Source: CBDIDH01 sp965277595 (GTDB taxonomy: Bacteria; Planctomycetota; Planctomycetia; Isosphaerales; Isosphaeraceae). Taken from it: DNA of 64,000 nt. Shown here piece after piece: positions 17,906 to 25,432 of the stretch. The position numbers and the translations under genes were made by a program. Where the stretch lies: NCBI GenBank assembly GCA_965277595.1, contig CBDIDH010000002.1:2232001-2296000 (forward strand). Reading direction: 5' to 3'. Numbering within the stretch: position 1 is the stretch's first letter; each line of letters opens with the position of its first letter. The notes beneath the pieces were generated by a model. The model saw only the letters and a list, made by a program, of their open reading frames with translations. It was not told where the DNA came from and searched no databases.

Positions 17906-18310
17906 GATCGAGGGCTCCCCAAGGATCGCTGGTTTCCGACCGTTTCGAGTCGATCCGAACCGTTCGTCACAGTTCGTTCCCCGAGATTTCGAGCCTGCAC
18001 GGCTCTCAAGCTCCACCTTGGTTTTCGACAAGGAAGGCCGGTCTGGTTGAGAAACTTTGCCGATTGTCAGGAAAATAGCGCTCGATCCGATCGAATTGAT
18101 CGCTAGGGCGAGCGAGGTCTGGGTCGGCACGCGGGAATTTAAAGGTTCTGCCGAAGAATTCATCAATAACGCGCCGTTGGCGTGTCGATCTGACGTCCAT
18201 TCACGTCGCGGGCGCTCCGGGTTCGGGGCGATTCGCGGAGGGTCGGGTCGTCACCTTCACGGGCTTGGCGGCCGGATTCCGTCTGGATAACGGGTCGAGG
18301 GGTCTGGGCC
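17906..18310. other. Intergenic region between divergent barrel and GlcG-like genes
   Basis: 405 bp without a convincing gene. The long upstream extension of the barrel frame here has no signal peptide and a TTG start, so it is treated as leader. The region is AT-richer near 18130-18175 and holds a plausible minus-strand promoter (see 18138-18166). No hairpin or repeat family member is seen. Confidence 0.5.
18138..18166 (-). promoter_or_regulatory. Candidate sigma70-type promoter for the barrel/decahaem operon
   Basis: On the minus strand TTGATG (18166-18161), a 17-bp spacer and TTTAAA (18143-18138). Each hexamer matches four of six consensus bases at ideal spacing, in an AT-rich patch of otherwise GC-rich DNA. 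Transcription would start near 18130, giving a leader of about 220 nt before ATG 17905. Confidence 0.35.
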
Positions 18311-20524
18311 ATGGGATTTGAAGACAGCTTTCCCGTCGCGTGGCTTCGTCGCCGAGAAGGCCACGAGGGGACGCCTCGCCGCGACTTCGCCGCCGGTCTT
18401 GGTACCGAGGGGCTCGAACCGCGAACTCTGATGGCCGCTCCCGCGCAGCTCACGCCAACCGATGTGCAGACCCTTCTGGATCGCGCCGCGGGCGCGACGG
18501 CCGCCGATAACGCGATCGTCGCCGTGGTCGATCGCCAGGGGAGGCCGCTGGGCATCCGGGTTGAGGGGAACGTCTCTCCGGCGATCACCGGGAACACCGA
18601 AAAGCTTGTCTTCGCCATTGATGGCGCCCTGGCCGAGGCCCGAACGGCCGCCATGTTCGCCAACAACCAGGGGCCGCTCTCGTCAAGGACGATTCAGGAC
18701 ATCTCGCAGTCCACCATGACGCAACGCGAGGTCCAGTCCGACCCGAATACCGGGAACATGAACTCGACTCTCCAGGGCCCTGGGTTCGTCGCCCCGATCG
18801 GGGTCAAGGGACACTTCCCGCCGCGCGTCTCGTTCACGCCGCAGGTTGACCTCTTCGAGATCGAGCACACCAACCGCGATAGCGTGATCCACCCGAACGC
18901 CGCGGGAGTTCGCGCGCCTGGGCCAGGCAACAGCATCATCCTTCCCGACCGGTTCAACGCCGATCCCGCCTATGTGCCGCCGGGCCAGAGCATCGCCGCG
19001 CCCGAGTCTTACGGCCTGATCTCGGGGCTCTTGCCGTACGCCCAGGCGCGTGGGATCGGAACGCTTCCCGGCGGTGTTCCTCTCTACAAGGGAACGGGAA
19101 ATCTTGTCGGCGGAATCGGTGTCTTCTTCCCGGGGACGACCGGCTTCGCGACCGAGGAAAACTCCAGCCTCAATGACGCCGGCTTCTATGACCCCAAGAA
19201 GCCCGATCTTTCGGAAGAGGCCGAGTACATCGCCTTCGTCGCCGCGGGAGGCAGCAGCGGGGCGGGCTACTCGACTAACACAGCGCATTTCAACGCGGCG
19301 AAGGGCCTGCCGCCACTGCCGGGATTCGATATTCCCTTCGGCCGGATCGACCTGGTCGGGATCACCCTTGACCTCTTCGGCGCTCACGGTTTGCAAGGAC
19401 CGCGCAACCTCGTTGATTTCGGCGGGACGCTTGGCACTGGGAATGTGAATAGCGGCGTGAACGTGCCGGTCACTCTGCCGCTGCCGGGCGCTGTCGGTGT
19501 CGGGACGTCGACCGGCCTGGCCGCGGCCCTGAAAGATGTTGCCCAGGGGGCTCAGACCGCCATACCCGGCGATGCGGTTCCCAGTGGCTGGATCGTCACG
19601 CCCCACGCCGCCGCGGACGGTAGTTTGACCGCGGCCGACGTGACCGAGATCGTTCAGCGCGGGATTGCCGAGGCCAACCGAATCCGCTCCGCGATTCGAG
19701 TGCCGCTCAACAGCACGGCGAAGATGATCTTCGCCGTCACCGACAACTCGGGCAATCTGCTTGGTCTCTACCGGATGCCCGACGCGACCTACTTCTCGTT
19801 CGACGTCGCCGTGGCCAAGGCCCGGAATGTCGCCTACTACGCCAACCCGGCCGAGCTTCAAGCGGTCGATCAGGTCCCCGGCCTGCCGAAGGGGGTCGCG
19901 ATGACGAACCGGACCTTCCGGTATCTCTCGCTTCCGCACTTCCCCGAAGGGCAGGACCAGTATCCCCCCGGCCCCTTCTCGATCCTCAACGAAACGCAGA
20001 TCCGCGAGAGTGGGGTCGTTCAGCCGGCCTCGGCCTTCCAGACCGTCCAGGGGTACGACTCGTTTAATCCGCAGTCGAACTTCCACGACCCCTACAACAT
20101 CGCTAACCAGAACGGTATCGTCTTCTTCCCCGGAAGCGCCCCTTTGTATAAAGACGTGAACGGAAGCGGCAAGAAGGTGCTTGTGGGCGGTCTCGGGGTG
20201 AGCGGCGACGGTGTCGACCAGGACGACGACGTGACCTATCAGGCCGCCGTCGGCTTCACGCCTCCGCCGACCGTGACCACCGCCGATGAAGTGAAGGTCC
20301 GGGGCGTCCGCCTGCCGTACCAGAAGTTCAACCGCCAGCCGCACGTTCCGATCAACGGCACACCGTCGCCGCTGATCCAGATCAACACGCCCAAGCCGAA
20401 CATCCCGAAGACCGACAGCCCCGGTCAGACTCCCGCGAATGCCCAGCGGATCCAGATCGCCACCAAGCAAGTCCTCCAGAAATACGCACAAAACGCCGGC
20501 AAACTGCCGAAACAACCCTATTAA
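18311..20524 (+). CDS. Exported protein with two GlcG/HbpS-type domains
   Basis: 737 residues. The planctomycete extracellular motif G-L-E-P-R-T-L-M-A lies at about residues 34-42. Two GlcG/HbpS (DUF336) domains follow: the first starts at LTPTDVQTLLDRA (about 47), the second at LTAADVTEIVQRG (about 438). Each shows the helix, the VVDRQG/VTDNSG strand, the A-x-x-K-A-R helix and, after an insertion, the G-G-x-x-x-Y-K ... GGIGV closing strands. HbpS relatives bind haem or corrinoids; GlcG function is uncertain. Insertions of 100 residues or more inside each domain are unusual. Position next to the cytochrome cluster, though divergent from it, makes haem or redox-cofactor binding worth considering; this is inference. 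Confidence 0.75.
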   Translation: MGFEDSFPVAWLRRREGHEGTPRRDFAAGLGTEGLEPRTLMAAPAQLTPTDVQTLLDRAAGATAADNAIVAVVDRQGRPLGIRVEGNVSPAITGNTEKLVFAIDGALAEARTAAMFANNQGPLSSRTIQDISQSTMTQREVQSDPNTGNMNSTLQGPGFVAPIGVKGHFPPRVSFTPQVDLFEIEHTNRDSVIHPNAAGVRAPGPGNSIILPDRFNADPAYVPPGQSIAAPESYGLISGLLPYAQARGIGTLPGGVPLYKGTGNLVGGIGVFFPGTTGFATEENSSLNDAGFYDPKKPDLSEEAEYIAFVAAGGSSGAGYSTNTAHFNAAKGLPPLPGFDIPFGRIDLVGITLDLFGAHGLQGPRNLVDFGGTLGTGNVNSGVNVPVTLPLPGAVGVGTSTGLAAALKDVAQGAQTAIPGDAVPSGWIVTPHAAADGSLTAADVTEIVQRGIAEANRIRSAIRVPLNSTAKMIFAVTDNSGNLLGLYRMPDATYFSFDVAVAKARNVAYYANPAELQAVDQVPGLPKGVAMTNRTFRYLSLPHFPEGQDQYPPGPFSILNETQIRESGVVQPASAFQTVQGYDSFNPQSNFHDPYNIANQNGIVFFPGSAPLYKDVNGSGKKVLVGGLGVSGDGVDQDDDVTYQAAVGFTPPPTVTTADEVKVRGVRLPYQKFNRQPHVPINGTPSPLIQINTPKPNIPKTDSPGQTPANAQRIQIATKQVLQKYAQNAGKLPKQPY

Positions 20525-20564
20525 TCGCGGCTCTCGTTGCATTGCCGGGACAAGGTGTTTAGTT

Positions 20565-20633
20565 GAGGACCGATGACCGATGTCCGATGACCAATTCGGA
20601 ATTGTTCGGTCATCGGTCATCGATCCTTGTTCC
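20565..20633. repeat. GATGACC palindromic repeat, copy A
   Basis: Left arm 20565-20592 made of heptamers related to GATGACC, a 13-nt spacer, and right arm 20606-20633 with the complement (CGGTCATCGGTCATCG). It can fold into a long hairpin. Intergenic, between two plus-strand genes, and could also end transcription of 18311-20524. Confidence 0.8.
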
Positions 20634-20731
20634 TATCCCTCAAACGCCTTGCGAGCTTGAGCCGGGGCATGATCCTGGCCTGTTTGCGGATACGTCTGGA
20701 TCGCCTCGCAACGTCCCGAGGAGCCTGGAGG

Positions 20732-21190
20732 ATGACCCGACACGCCGCCGTTCTCGCCGCCCTGACACTGGCCATGACTCTGAACGCGCCCGCCCTCGCG
20801 GGGCATCTCTTCCACAAGCACCATCAGGGGACACCCCCGCCGGGGCCACCCCGGACGTTCGAGCACACCCAGGCCCGAGCCGGATACCCGCTCGCGATCT
20901 CCGGCCATGCCGCGCCGACGCGGACTCCGGCCTACCTCGGCTACTACGTCGGCGGCGGCGGCGGCGGGTTTCATGCCGGAGACGTCCGACGCGTCAACGA
21001 AGGAACCTTCGGCTGGGACTACCAGGGCTTTCACCTGCCTCGCAACGTTGACCTCGGCTGGAACCACGGCCGACGCGAGCAGGCGGGGACCGGCTCCTAT
21101 GCGCCCGATCGGATCGAGTCAACGGACTCGATTGGGTTCGTCATCAACGGCCTTCGTCGGCGGACCCGCGAGGGAACGAGCGAGCCTTGA
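20732..21190 (+). CDS. Small secreted protein, unrecognised
   Basis: 152 residues from ATG 20732, chosen over the longer frame because GGAGCCTGGAGG lies directly upstream and it gives a clean signal peptide (residues 1-24, cut near ALAG). The mature part is rich in Gly, His and Arg: HLFHKHH just after the cleavage site (a possible metal-binding patch), then YYVGGGGGGF, and a C-terminus with several aromatic residues. No domain is recognised. It is convergent with a CDF metal exporter 13 bp away, which together with the His cluster hints at metal handling, but that link is weak. Confidence 0.55.
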   Translation: MTRHAAVLAALTLAMTLNAPALAGHLFHKHHQGTPPPGPPRTFEHTQARAGYPLAISGHAAPTRTPAYLGYYVGGGGGGFHAGDVRRVNEGTFGWDYQGFHLPRNVDLGWNHGRREQAGTGSYAPDRIESTDSIGFVINGLRRRTREGTSEP

Positions 21191-21203
21191 CGTTTGTGGG
21201 CGA

Positions 21204-22121
21204 TCAGCCCTTGACGATTGTTTTACTCCGTGTCGAGCCAGGGCGGAAAGGCTCGATGTGCACGAGAACGTCGCGGACCGGCCCGGCGAGGTGAATCAGA
21301 CGGTCCTTGACGGCGTGCGCGATGTCGTGACCCGAGCGGACGGATTGTTCGGGGTCGACCTCGACGTGGATGTCGACCAGGAACTCAAGCCCGGCCCGAC
21401 GGACCCGCAGCGTCTCGACGCCGAGGACTCCGGGAACGGCCAGGGCCACCCTGCGGATTTCATCGAGCACCTCGGGGTCGGCCTGGCGGTCCATGAGTCC
21501 CTGGGCGCTATCCCAGAGCAAGACGCCGCCGACCCAGAGGACTGACCCGGCCACGGCGAGCGCCGCGGCGTGGTCGGCCCAGCCGAAGGTCGGGCCACCC
21601 CATCGGGCGAGTCCGACCCCCGCCACGACGATCAGGCCGCCGAGGGCGTCGAGTCGATAATCCCAGGCCGTTGCCAGCAAGGCCCTTGAGCCTGTTCGAC
21701 GCGCCACGCGGCCCGCGTATCGATAAAGGGCCTCCTGAACCAGAGTTCCGCAGGCGGCAATCACCAGGGTAAAGCCCCGTGGCGGCGGATGCGGATTGTT
21801 AACGGTCGCCGTCGCTCCCCAGGTGATGGACAGGGCAAGGCCGATCAGGACCAGGGCCATCGTCGCTCCAGCGAGCGCCTCGACTTTCGCGTGTCCGTAG
21901 GGATGTTCGCGGTCGGCGGGCCTCTGCGCCAGTCGCAGCGCGACGATCAGGGCGAGCGAGACGGCGGCATCAACGAGCGAATGCGCGGCATCAGAGATTA
22001 ACGCGAGGGAATCGCCGAGCAGGCCCCCCAGGAGCTTCGCCGCTCCCAGGCCAAGGCTCACGCTCAGGCCCCAGACGGCAGCGCGGCGGCTCTCACGGTA
22101 CAGGTCGTCCGCGTTGCTCAT
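21204..22121 (-). CDS. Cation diffusion facilitator (CDF) metal exporter
   Basis: 305 residues from ATG 22121 with AAGG just before it; a TTG five codons upstream is less likely. Six membrane helices are visible. CDF hallmarks: SDAAHSLVDA in helix 2 (metal ligands of the H/D-x3-D type, about residues 43-52), YGHAKVEA after helix 2, and WDYRLDALG in helix 5, where D-x3-D replaces the H-x3-D of Zn-specific YiiP. The C-terminal 80 residues form the cytoplasmic ferredoxin-like domain (GVETLRVRRAG, VDIHVEVDP, VLVHIEPF). It exports a divalent cation such as Zn, Co, Fe or Mn in exchange for protons; the altered helix-5 site leaves the metal open. Confidence 0.93.
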   Translation of the reverse strand: MSNADDLYRESRRAAVWGLSVSLGLGAAKLLGGLLGDSLALISDAAHSLVDAAVSLALIVALRLAQRPADREHPYGHAKVEALAGATMALVLIGLALSITWGATATVNNPHPPPRGFTLVIAACGTLVQEALYRYAGRVARRTGSRALLATAWDYRLDALGGLIVVAGVGLARWGGPTFGWADHAAALAVAGSVLWVGGVLLWDSAQGLMDRQADPEVLDEIRRVALAVPGVLGVETLRVRRAGLEFLVDIHVEVDPEQSVRSGHDIAHAVKDRLIHLAGPVRDVLVHIEPFRPGSTRSKTIVKG

Positions 22122-22243
22122 CGAACCTTGCTTCAAACAAATTCCGGGGATCGGCGGCGCCCCGGACCGCCGCTCCGCGGACGTCCGCCGACGTTAACAC
22201 TCCGCGCAACGCTCGTCAACGAGGTTGCCAGGGCTGGGTTTTT

Positions 22244-22346
22244 GATGACCGATGACCGATGACCGATGACCAACACTCGAATGTGTTTTTTGGTACTGTT
22301 GCTTGGTCCTCGTTTCTCGGTCATCGGTCATCGGTCCTTGGTCCTC
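22244..22346. repeat. GATGACC palindromic repeat, copy B (largest)
   Basis: Left arm 22244-22272 is four perfect tandem copies of GATGACC. After a 44-nt spacer the right arm 22317-22346 reads CTCGGTCATCGGTCATCGGTCC and continues with CTTGGTCCTC. The clearest member of the family because the heptamer tandem structure is intact. Confidence 0.85.
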
Positions 22347-22470
22347 TTCCATTCTCCCGAATGTTCTCCGTCCTTCTCGGTGTCCGCGGGCGATGAACGA
22401 TCGAAAACAATCGAAAAAGACCCGTCAACCCTCTCTTTGATTCAAAAAAACCACGCGGCTACGGGCTACA

Positions 22471-22499
22471 TTGACAGAGCATCCACCTTGACCAATCAT
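22471..22499 (+). promoter_or_regulatory. Candidate sigma70 promoter for the flippase gene
   Basis: Perfect -35 TTGACA (22471-22476), 17-bp spacer, -10 AATCAT (22494-22499, four of six). The start of transcription would be near 22506, about 87 nt before ATG 22593. Confidence 0.45.
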
Positions 22500-22592
22500 T
22501 GCGCGGCGGTACCCCCCGTTGGCCGGTTTAGGCCAGACCTCCCCAATAACGATTTCCGGCGCGGGCGTTTCTTCTCTGCAACGGGGTGGCCC

Positions 22593-24113
22593 ATGCTCGT
22601 TGAGGAAGTGCAAGCCGGTCCAGAGCCGGTCGTTGCCGAGAACCTCCGATCGCACGCGGTTCGAGCCGGAGGAATCCTGATCGGCTGCCGATGGCTCGCG
22701 CAGGTCCTGAGCTGGGGCGTCACGCTCGGGGTCGCCCGTTTGCTCTCGCCCGAAGATTACGGGGTGATGGCGGCGGCGGCCTTGCTCCTTGGCCTCAGCG
22801 ACCTCTTCGCCGAGGCAGGTGTCGGCCGGGCGCTCGTGCAAAAGGCCGAGGTAACCGCGTCGGATTACGCCCATGCGTTCACGCTCAGCCTGCTGCTTTC
22901 AATAGCCTGTTACCTCGTCCTGCTCGTCGCCTCGGGCCCCGCGGCGCGGTTTCTCAGAACGCCCGAACTGAAAATGGTCTTGCCGGTGATGGGGGCCTTG
23001 ATCCTGCTCGTCCCGTTTCGAACGGTCCCGCTCGGCATCCTCGATCGCCGACTTGAGATGAAATCTCAAGGGCTCGTCCACATGATCTCCACGGCGCTTC
23101 AGGCGTCGACGGTCCTGAGCCTCGCCTTTCTTGGCGCGGGATACTGGGCGCTCGTCGTCGGCTCGATCCTCGCGCGGGTCTTTGAGTCGCTCGCATTGGC
23201 GAGGCTGACCGGCTGGCGCCCGCAACTCCGGTTCTCGTTGCGCGGGGCGCGCGACCTCTTGAAATATGGCGCCTGGGTCAGTGGCGGAAGCTTTCTCTGG
23301 TACTTTTACTCGAACAGCGACTACGCCGTCGTCGGCCGACTCGAAGGGCCGATCGTCCTCGGTTATTACAGCCTGGCCTTTCAACTGATGTCGCTGCCGG
23401 TCCAGAAGCTGACGGCGAACATCAACCAGATCAGCTTCCCTGTCTTTTGCCGACTGCAAGGCGACCTCGTCCGCGTCAAGCGCTGGTATCTCAGGTTAAA
23501 TGTCCTCATGATGGCGGTCATCTTGCCAACCCTGCTTGGCGCCGCGCTTGTGGCCCGGGACGGGATTGGCGTGGCCTTCGGGACGAAATGGCTTCCGACG
23601 GTCCTGCCGTTCCAGTTGCTCTGCGTGGTTGGACTGCTGAGCGTGATCACCACCTCGCTCGTTTCGTTGCTGAACGCGCTGGGCAGGCCCGACATCAACT
23701 TCAAGTACACCGCGACATGCGCTGTTGTCTTTCCCATCAGCTTTGGCCTGGCCGGCAAGTCGTATGGGGTGATCGGCGTCTGCGTGGCCTGGGTTCTCGT
23801 CTACTCGGTCGTGGTCGTCGTGCTGCTCCTGTGTACCCGGCGCGTCACGTCGATTGGATTCTGGGAGCTGATCTCCGCGCACCTGCCGACTGCGATTGCT
23901 GGGGCGTTCATGGCCGTCTGCGTCCTTGGCCTCCAGGCGGGAGCCGGCTCGTCGGCTCCGGCCGTGGCGCGGCTGGTCGCGGCCATCGGGGTTGGGGTCG
24001 TGAGCTTTGCGGGATCTCTCTGGCTGATCGCCCGCGAGACAGTGATCCGCGATCTCGTCGACCTCTGGAAGACGCTGAAGGGCCGGGGCGCGGATGCGCT
24101 TGTCGACGCCTGA
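22593..24113 (+). CDS. Polysaccharide flippase (MOP superfamily, Wzx/RfbX type)
   Basis: 506 residues from ATG 22593; the Met lies after GGGGTGG and directly before the conserved amphipathic start. About 12-14 membrane helices are spread through the protein. The N-terminal block (LGVARLLSPEDYGVMAAA, about residues 47-64, then an F-A-E-A-G-V-G-type loop) is the standard signature of Polysacc_synt / Polysacc_synt_3 lipid-linked oligosaccharide flippases. These move undecaprenyl-linked glycans across the inner membrane for exopolysaccharide or O-antigen assembly. No polymerase or initiating transferase lies next to it, so the glycan is unknown. Confidence 0.88.
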   Translation: MLVEEVQAGPEPVVAENLRSHAVRAGGILIGCRWLAQVLSWGVTLGVARLLSPEDYGVMAAAALLLGLSDLFAEAGVGRALVQKAEVTASDYAHAFTLSLLLSIACYLVLLVASGPAARFLRTPELKMVLPVMGALILLVPFRTVPLGILDRRLEMKSQGLVHMISTALQASTVLSLAFLGAGYWALVVGSILARVFESLALARLTGWRPQLRFSLRGARDLLKYGAWVSGGSFLWYFYSNSDYAVVGRLEGPIVLGYYSLAFQLMSLPVQKLTANINQISFPVFCRLQGDLVRVKRWYLRLNVLMMAVILPTLLGAALVARDGIGVAFGTKWLPTVLPFQLLCVVGLLSVITTSLVSLLNALGRPDINFKYTATCAVVFPISFGLAGKSYGVIGVCVAWVLVYSVVVVVLLLCTRRVTSIGFWELISAHLPTAIAGAFMAVCVLGLQAGAGSSAPAVARLVAAIGVGVVSFAGSLWLIARETVIRDLVDLWKTLKGRGADALVDA

Positions 24114-24292
24114 ACCATTGGCCTTGCCCTCTGGGAGCGGCTTCGTATACTTCGACGGCCTCGCGGTGAACCCTGGTTTGCCGCGGATGCCAAACTCCAG
24201 ACGGGTTATCGCGGGCGTCGAGCCGGAACCTGCCGACCTTTCGACGGCGGGGGGGACGCCCCGGAGACTCTCCGCGGCCCGAAGGTTTGAAC

Positions 24293-25432
24293 ATGAGACG
24301 ACTCGCCACGGCCCTCGTCCTGCTGGTTTTGGTGGCGACCCCGGCCCAGGCGCAGCTCTTTGAGTTTGTCAGCCTCGATCACCTCAATCGCAAACTCTGC
24401 GGCCGGGTCGTCGACCTGACCCAGAACCACGGCGCCGACCGGCGTGTCTACTCGCCCATTCTCGGCCGTCCGCGCGACCTCTACGTCTATTTGCCCCCCG
24501 GCTACGATCCGTCGGTCGCGTACCCGTTGATCCTTTTCCTGCACGGGGCCGACGTCGACGAGCACGATTTCCTCGACCCCGGCGACCTCAAGGAACTTGA
24601 CCAGTTGATGGCCCGTGGCGAAATTCCTCCCACGGTGATCGCCGCCCCGGACGGAACCTATGAGGGACGGAACTTTTTGACCTCGACGCATTCGCTCTGG
24701 GTCAACGGACGCGGCGGTCGGTTCGAAGACCATGTCGTCCTTGAGGTTGTCCCCTATCTCTTGCGGACCTATTCCGTGCGCGCGGAGCGCCAGGCGCACG
24801 GTCTTCTCGGTGTTTCGGCCGGCGGTTACGGGGCGATGTCGATTGCCTTGAAGCATCGCGATCTCTTCGGCTGTGTGGCCACGCTCGCCGGCCCGCTGAA
24901 CATGCGGTATCACAACATCAACGGCAAGTATACCGAGGACTTCGACCCCGCGACCTACCGCGAGCGGTCTGAATACGACCCGGATATGGTGATCGCCCGG
25001 TTTTACTTCGGCCTTCTCCGCCGCCAGGTCCGGACGTTCCTCCAGCCCGTTTATGGCGATGGTCCCGGCGTGATTGCCCGGGTCGCACACGATAACCCGG
25101 CCGACCTGCTGGCCTCCACCAATCTTCAACCCGGCGAAGTCGCCATTTATGTCAACTATCCCGGCCGCGACAACTACAATTTTGATGCTCAGGCTCAGTC
25201 GTTCGCCTGGCTCGCCTCGCGTCGGGGTGTTGTCGTAGACCTCTCGGTCGACCCGAAAGGGCGGCACAACCTTCCTTATATCGAACGGGCCGAGCCTCCC
25301 GCGTATCTCTGGCTCGGCCGGCATCTTCTCGGCCCCACGGCCGTCGGTTCGCCGGCTCAGGATGGATCGCGCCCGGGACCTGTCTCGGCTCCGATCGGGC
25401 GGGCAACCGAATCGCCTTCACGGAGGCGATAA
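24293..25432 (+). CDS. Secreted esterase (esterase D / antigen 85-like)
   Basis: 379 residues from ATG 24293 with GAAGG 7 nt upstream. Signal peptide at 1-20 ending A-Q-A-Q. An alpha/beta hydrolase of the putative esterase family (PF00756): LYVYLPPGYDP strand-turn, LFLHGADVDEHD oxyanion region, nucleophile elbow GVSAGGYGAMS, an acidic residue in a YPGRDNYNFD segment (about 290) and a late His in KGRHNLP (about 323). The substrate is unknown. Its last 76 bp overlap antisense with the 3' end of the VCBS-UnbV gene; the Pro/Arg-rich tail after about residue 345 lies largely in the overlap and may be a late readthrough extension. Confidence 0.82.
   Translation: MRRLATALVLLVLVATPAQAQLFEFVSLDHLNRKLCGRVVDLTQNHGADRRVYSPILGRPRDLYVYLPPGYDPSVAYPLILFLHGADVDEHDFLDPGDLKELDQLMARGEIPPTVIAAPDGTYEGRNFLTSTHSLWVNGRGGRFEDHVVLEVVPYLLRTYSVRAERQAHGLLGVSAGGYGAMSIALKHRDLFGCVATLAGPLNMRYHNINGKYTEDFDPATYRERSEYDPDMVIARFYFGLLRRQVRTFLQPVYGDGPGVIARVAHDNPADLLASTNLQPGEVAIYVNYPGRDNYNFDAQAQSFAWLASRRGVVVDLSVDPKGRHNLPYIERAEPPAYLWLGRHLLGPTAVGSPAQDGSRPGPVSAPIGRATESPSRRR

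Larger units (their letters stand above)
22122..22592. other. Divergent intergenic region with repeat B and a promoter
   Basis: 471 bp between the CDF gene (minus) and the flippase gene (plus). It contains GATGACC repeat copy B (22244-22346), then an AT-richer section with a run of seven A (22444-22450) and a good promoter match at 22471-22499. A reading frame runs through from 22266 in phase with the flippase, but it crosses the repeat and is not credible as coding. Confidence 0.6.

Noticed and set aside
15998..18106. Plus-strand open frame of 702 codons opposite the barrel gene
   Set aside because: Rich in Glu, Val, Arg with no motif; the minus strand has a signal peptide, Pro-rich spacer and barrel with terminal Phe.
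18683..20620. Minus-strand open frame opposite the GlcG/HbpS gene
   Set aside because: Runs into repeat copy A and has no domain; the plus-strand product has two recognised domains.
22266..22592. N-terminal extension of the flippase from 22266
   Set aside because: It would translate repeat B and the promoter region; the first conserved segment follows ATG 22593.
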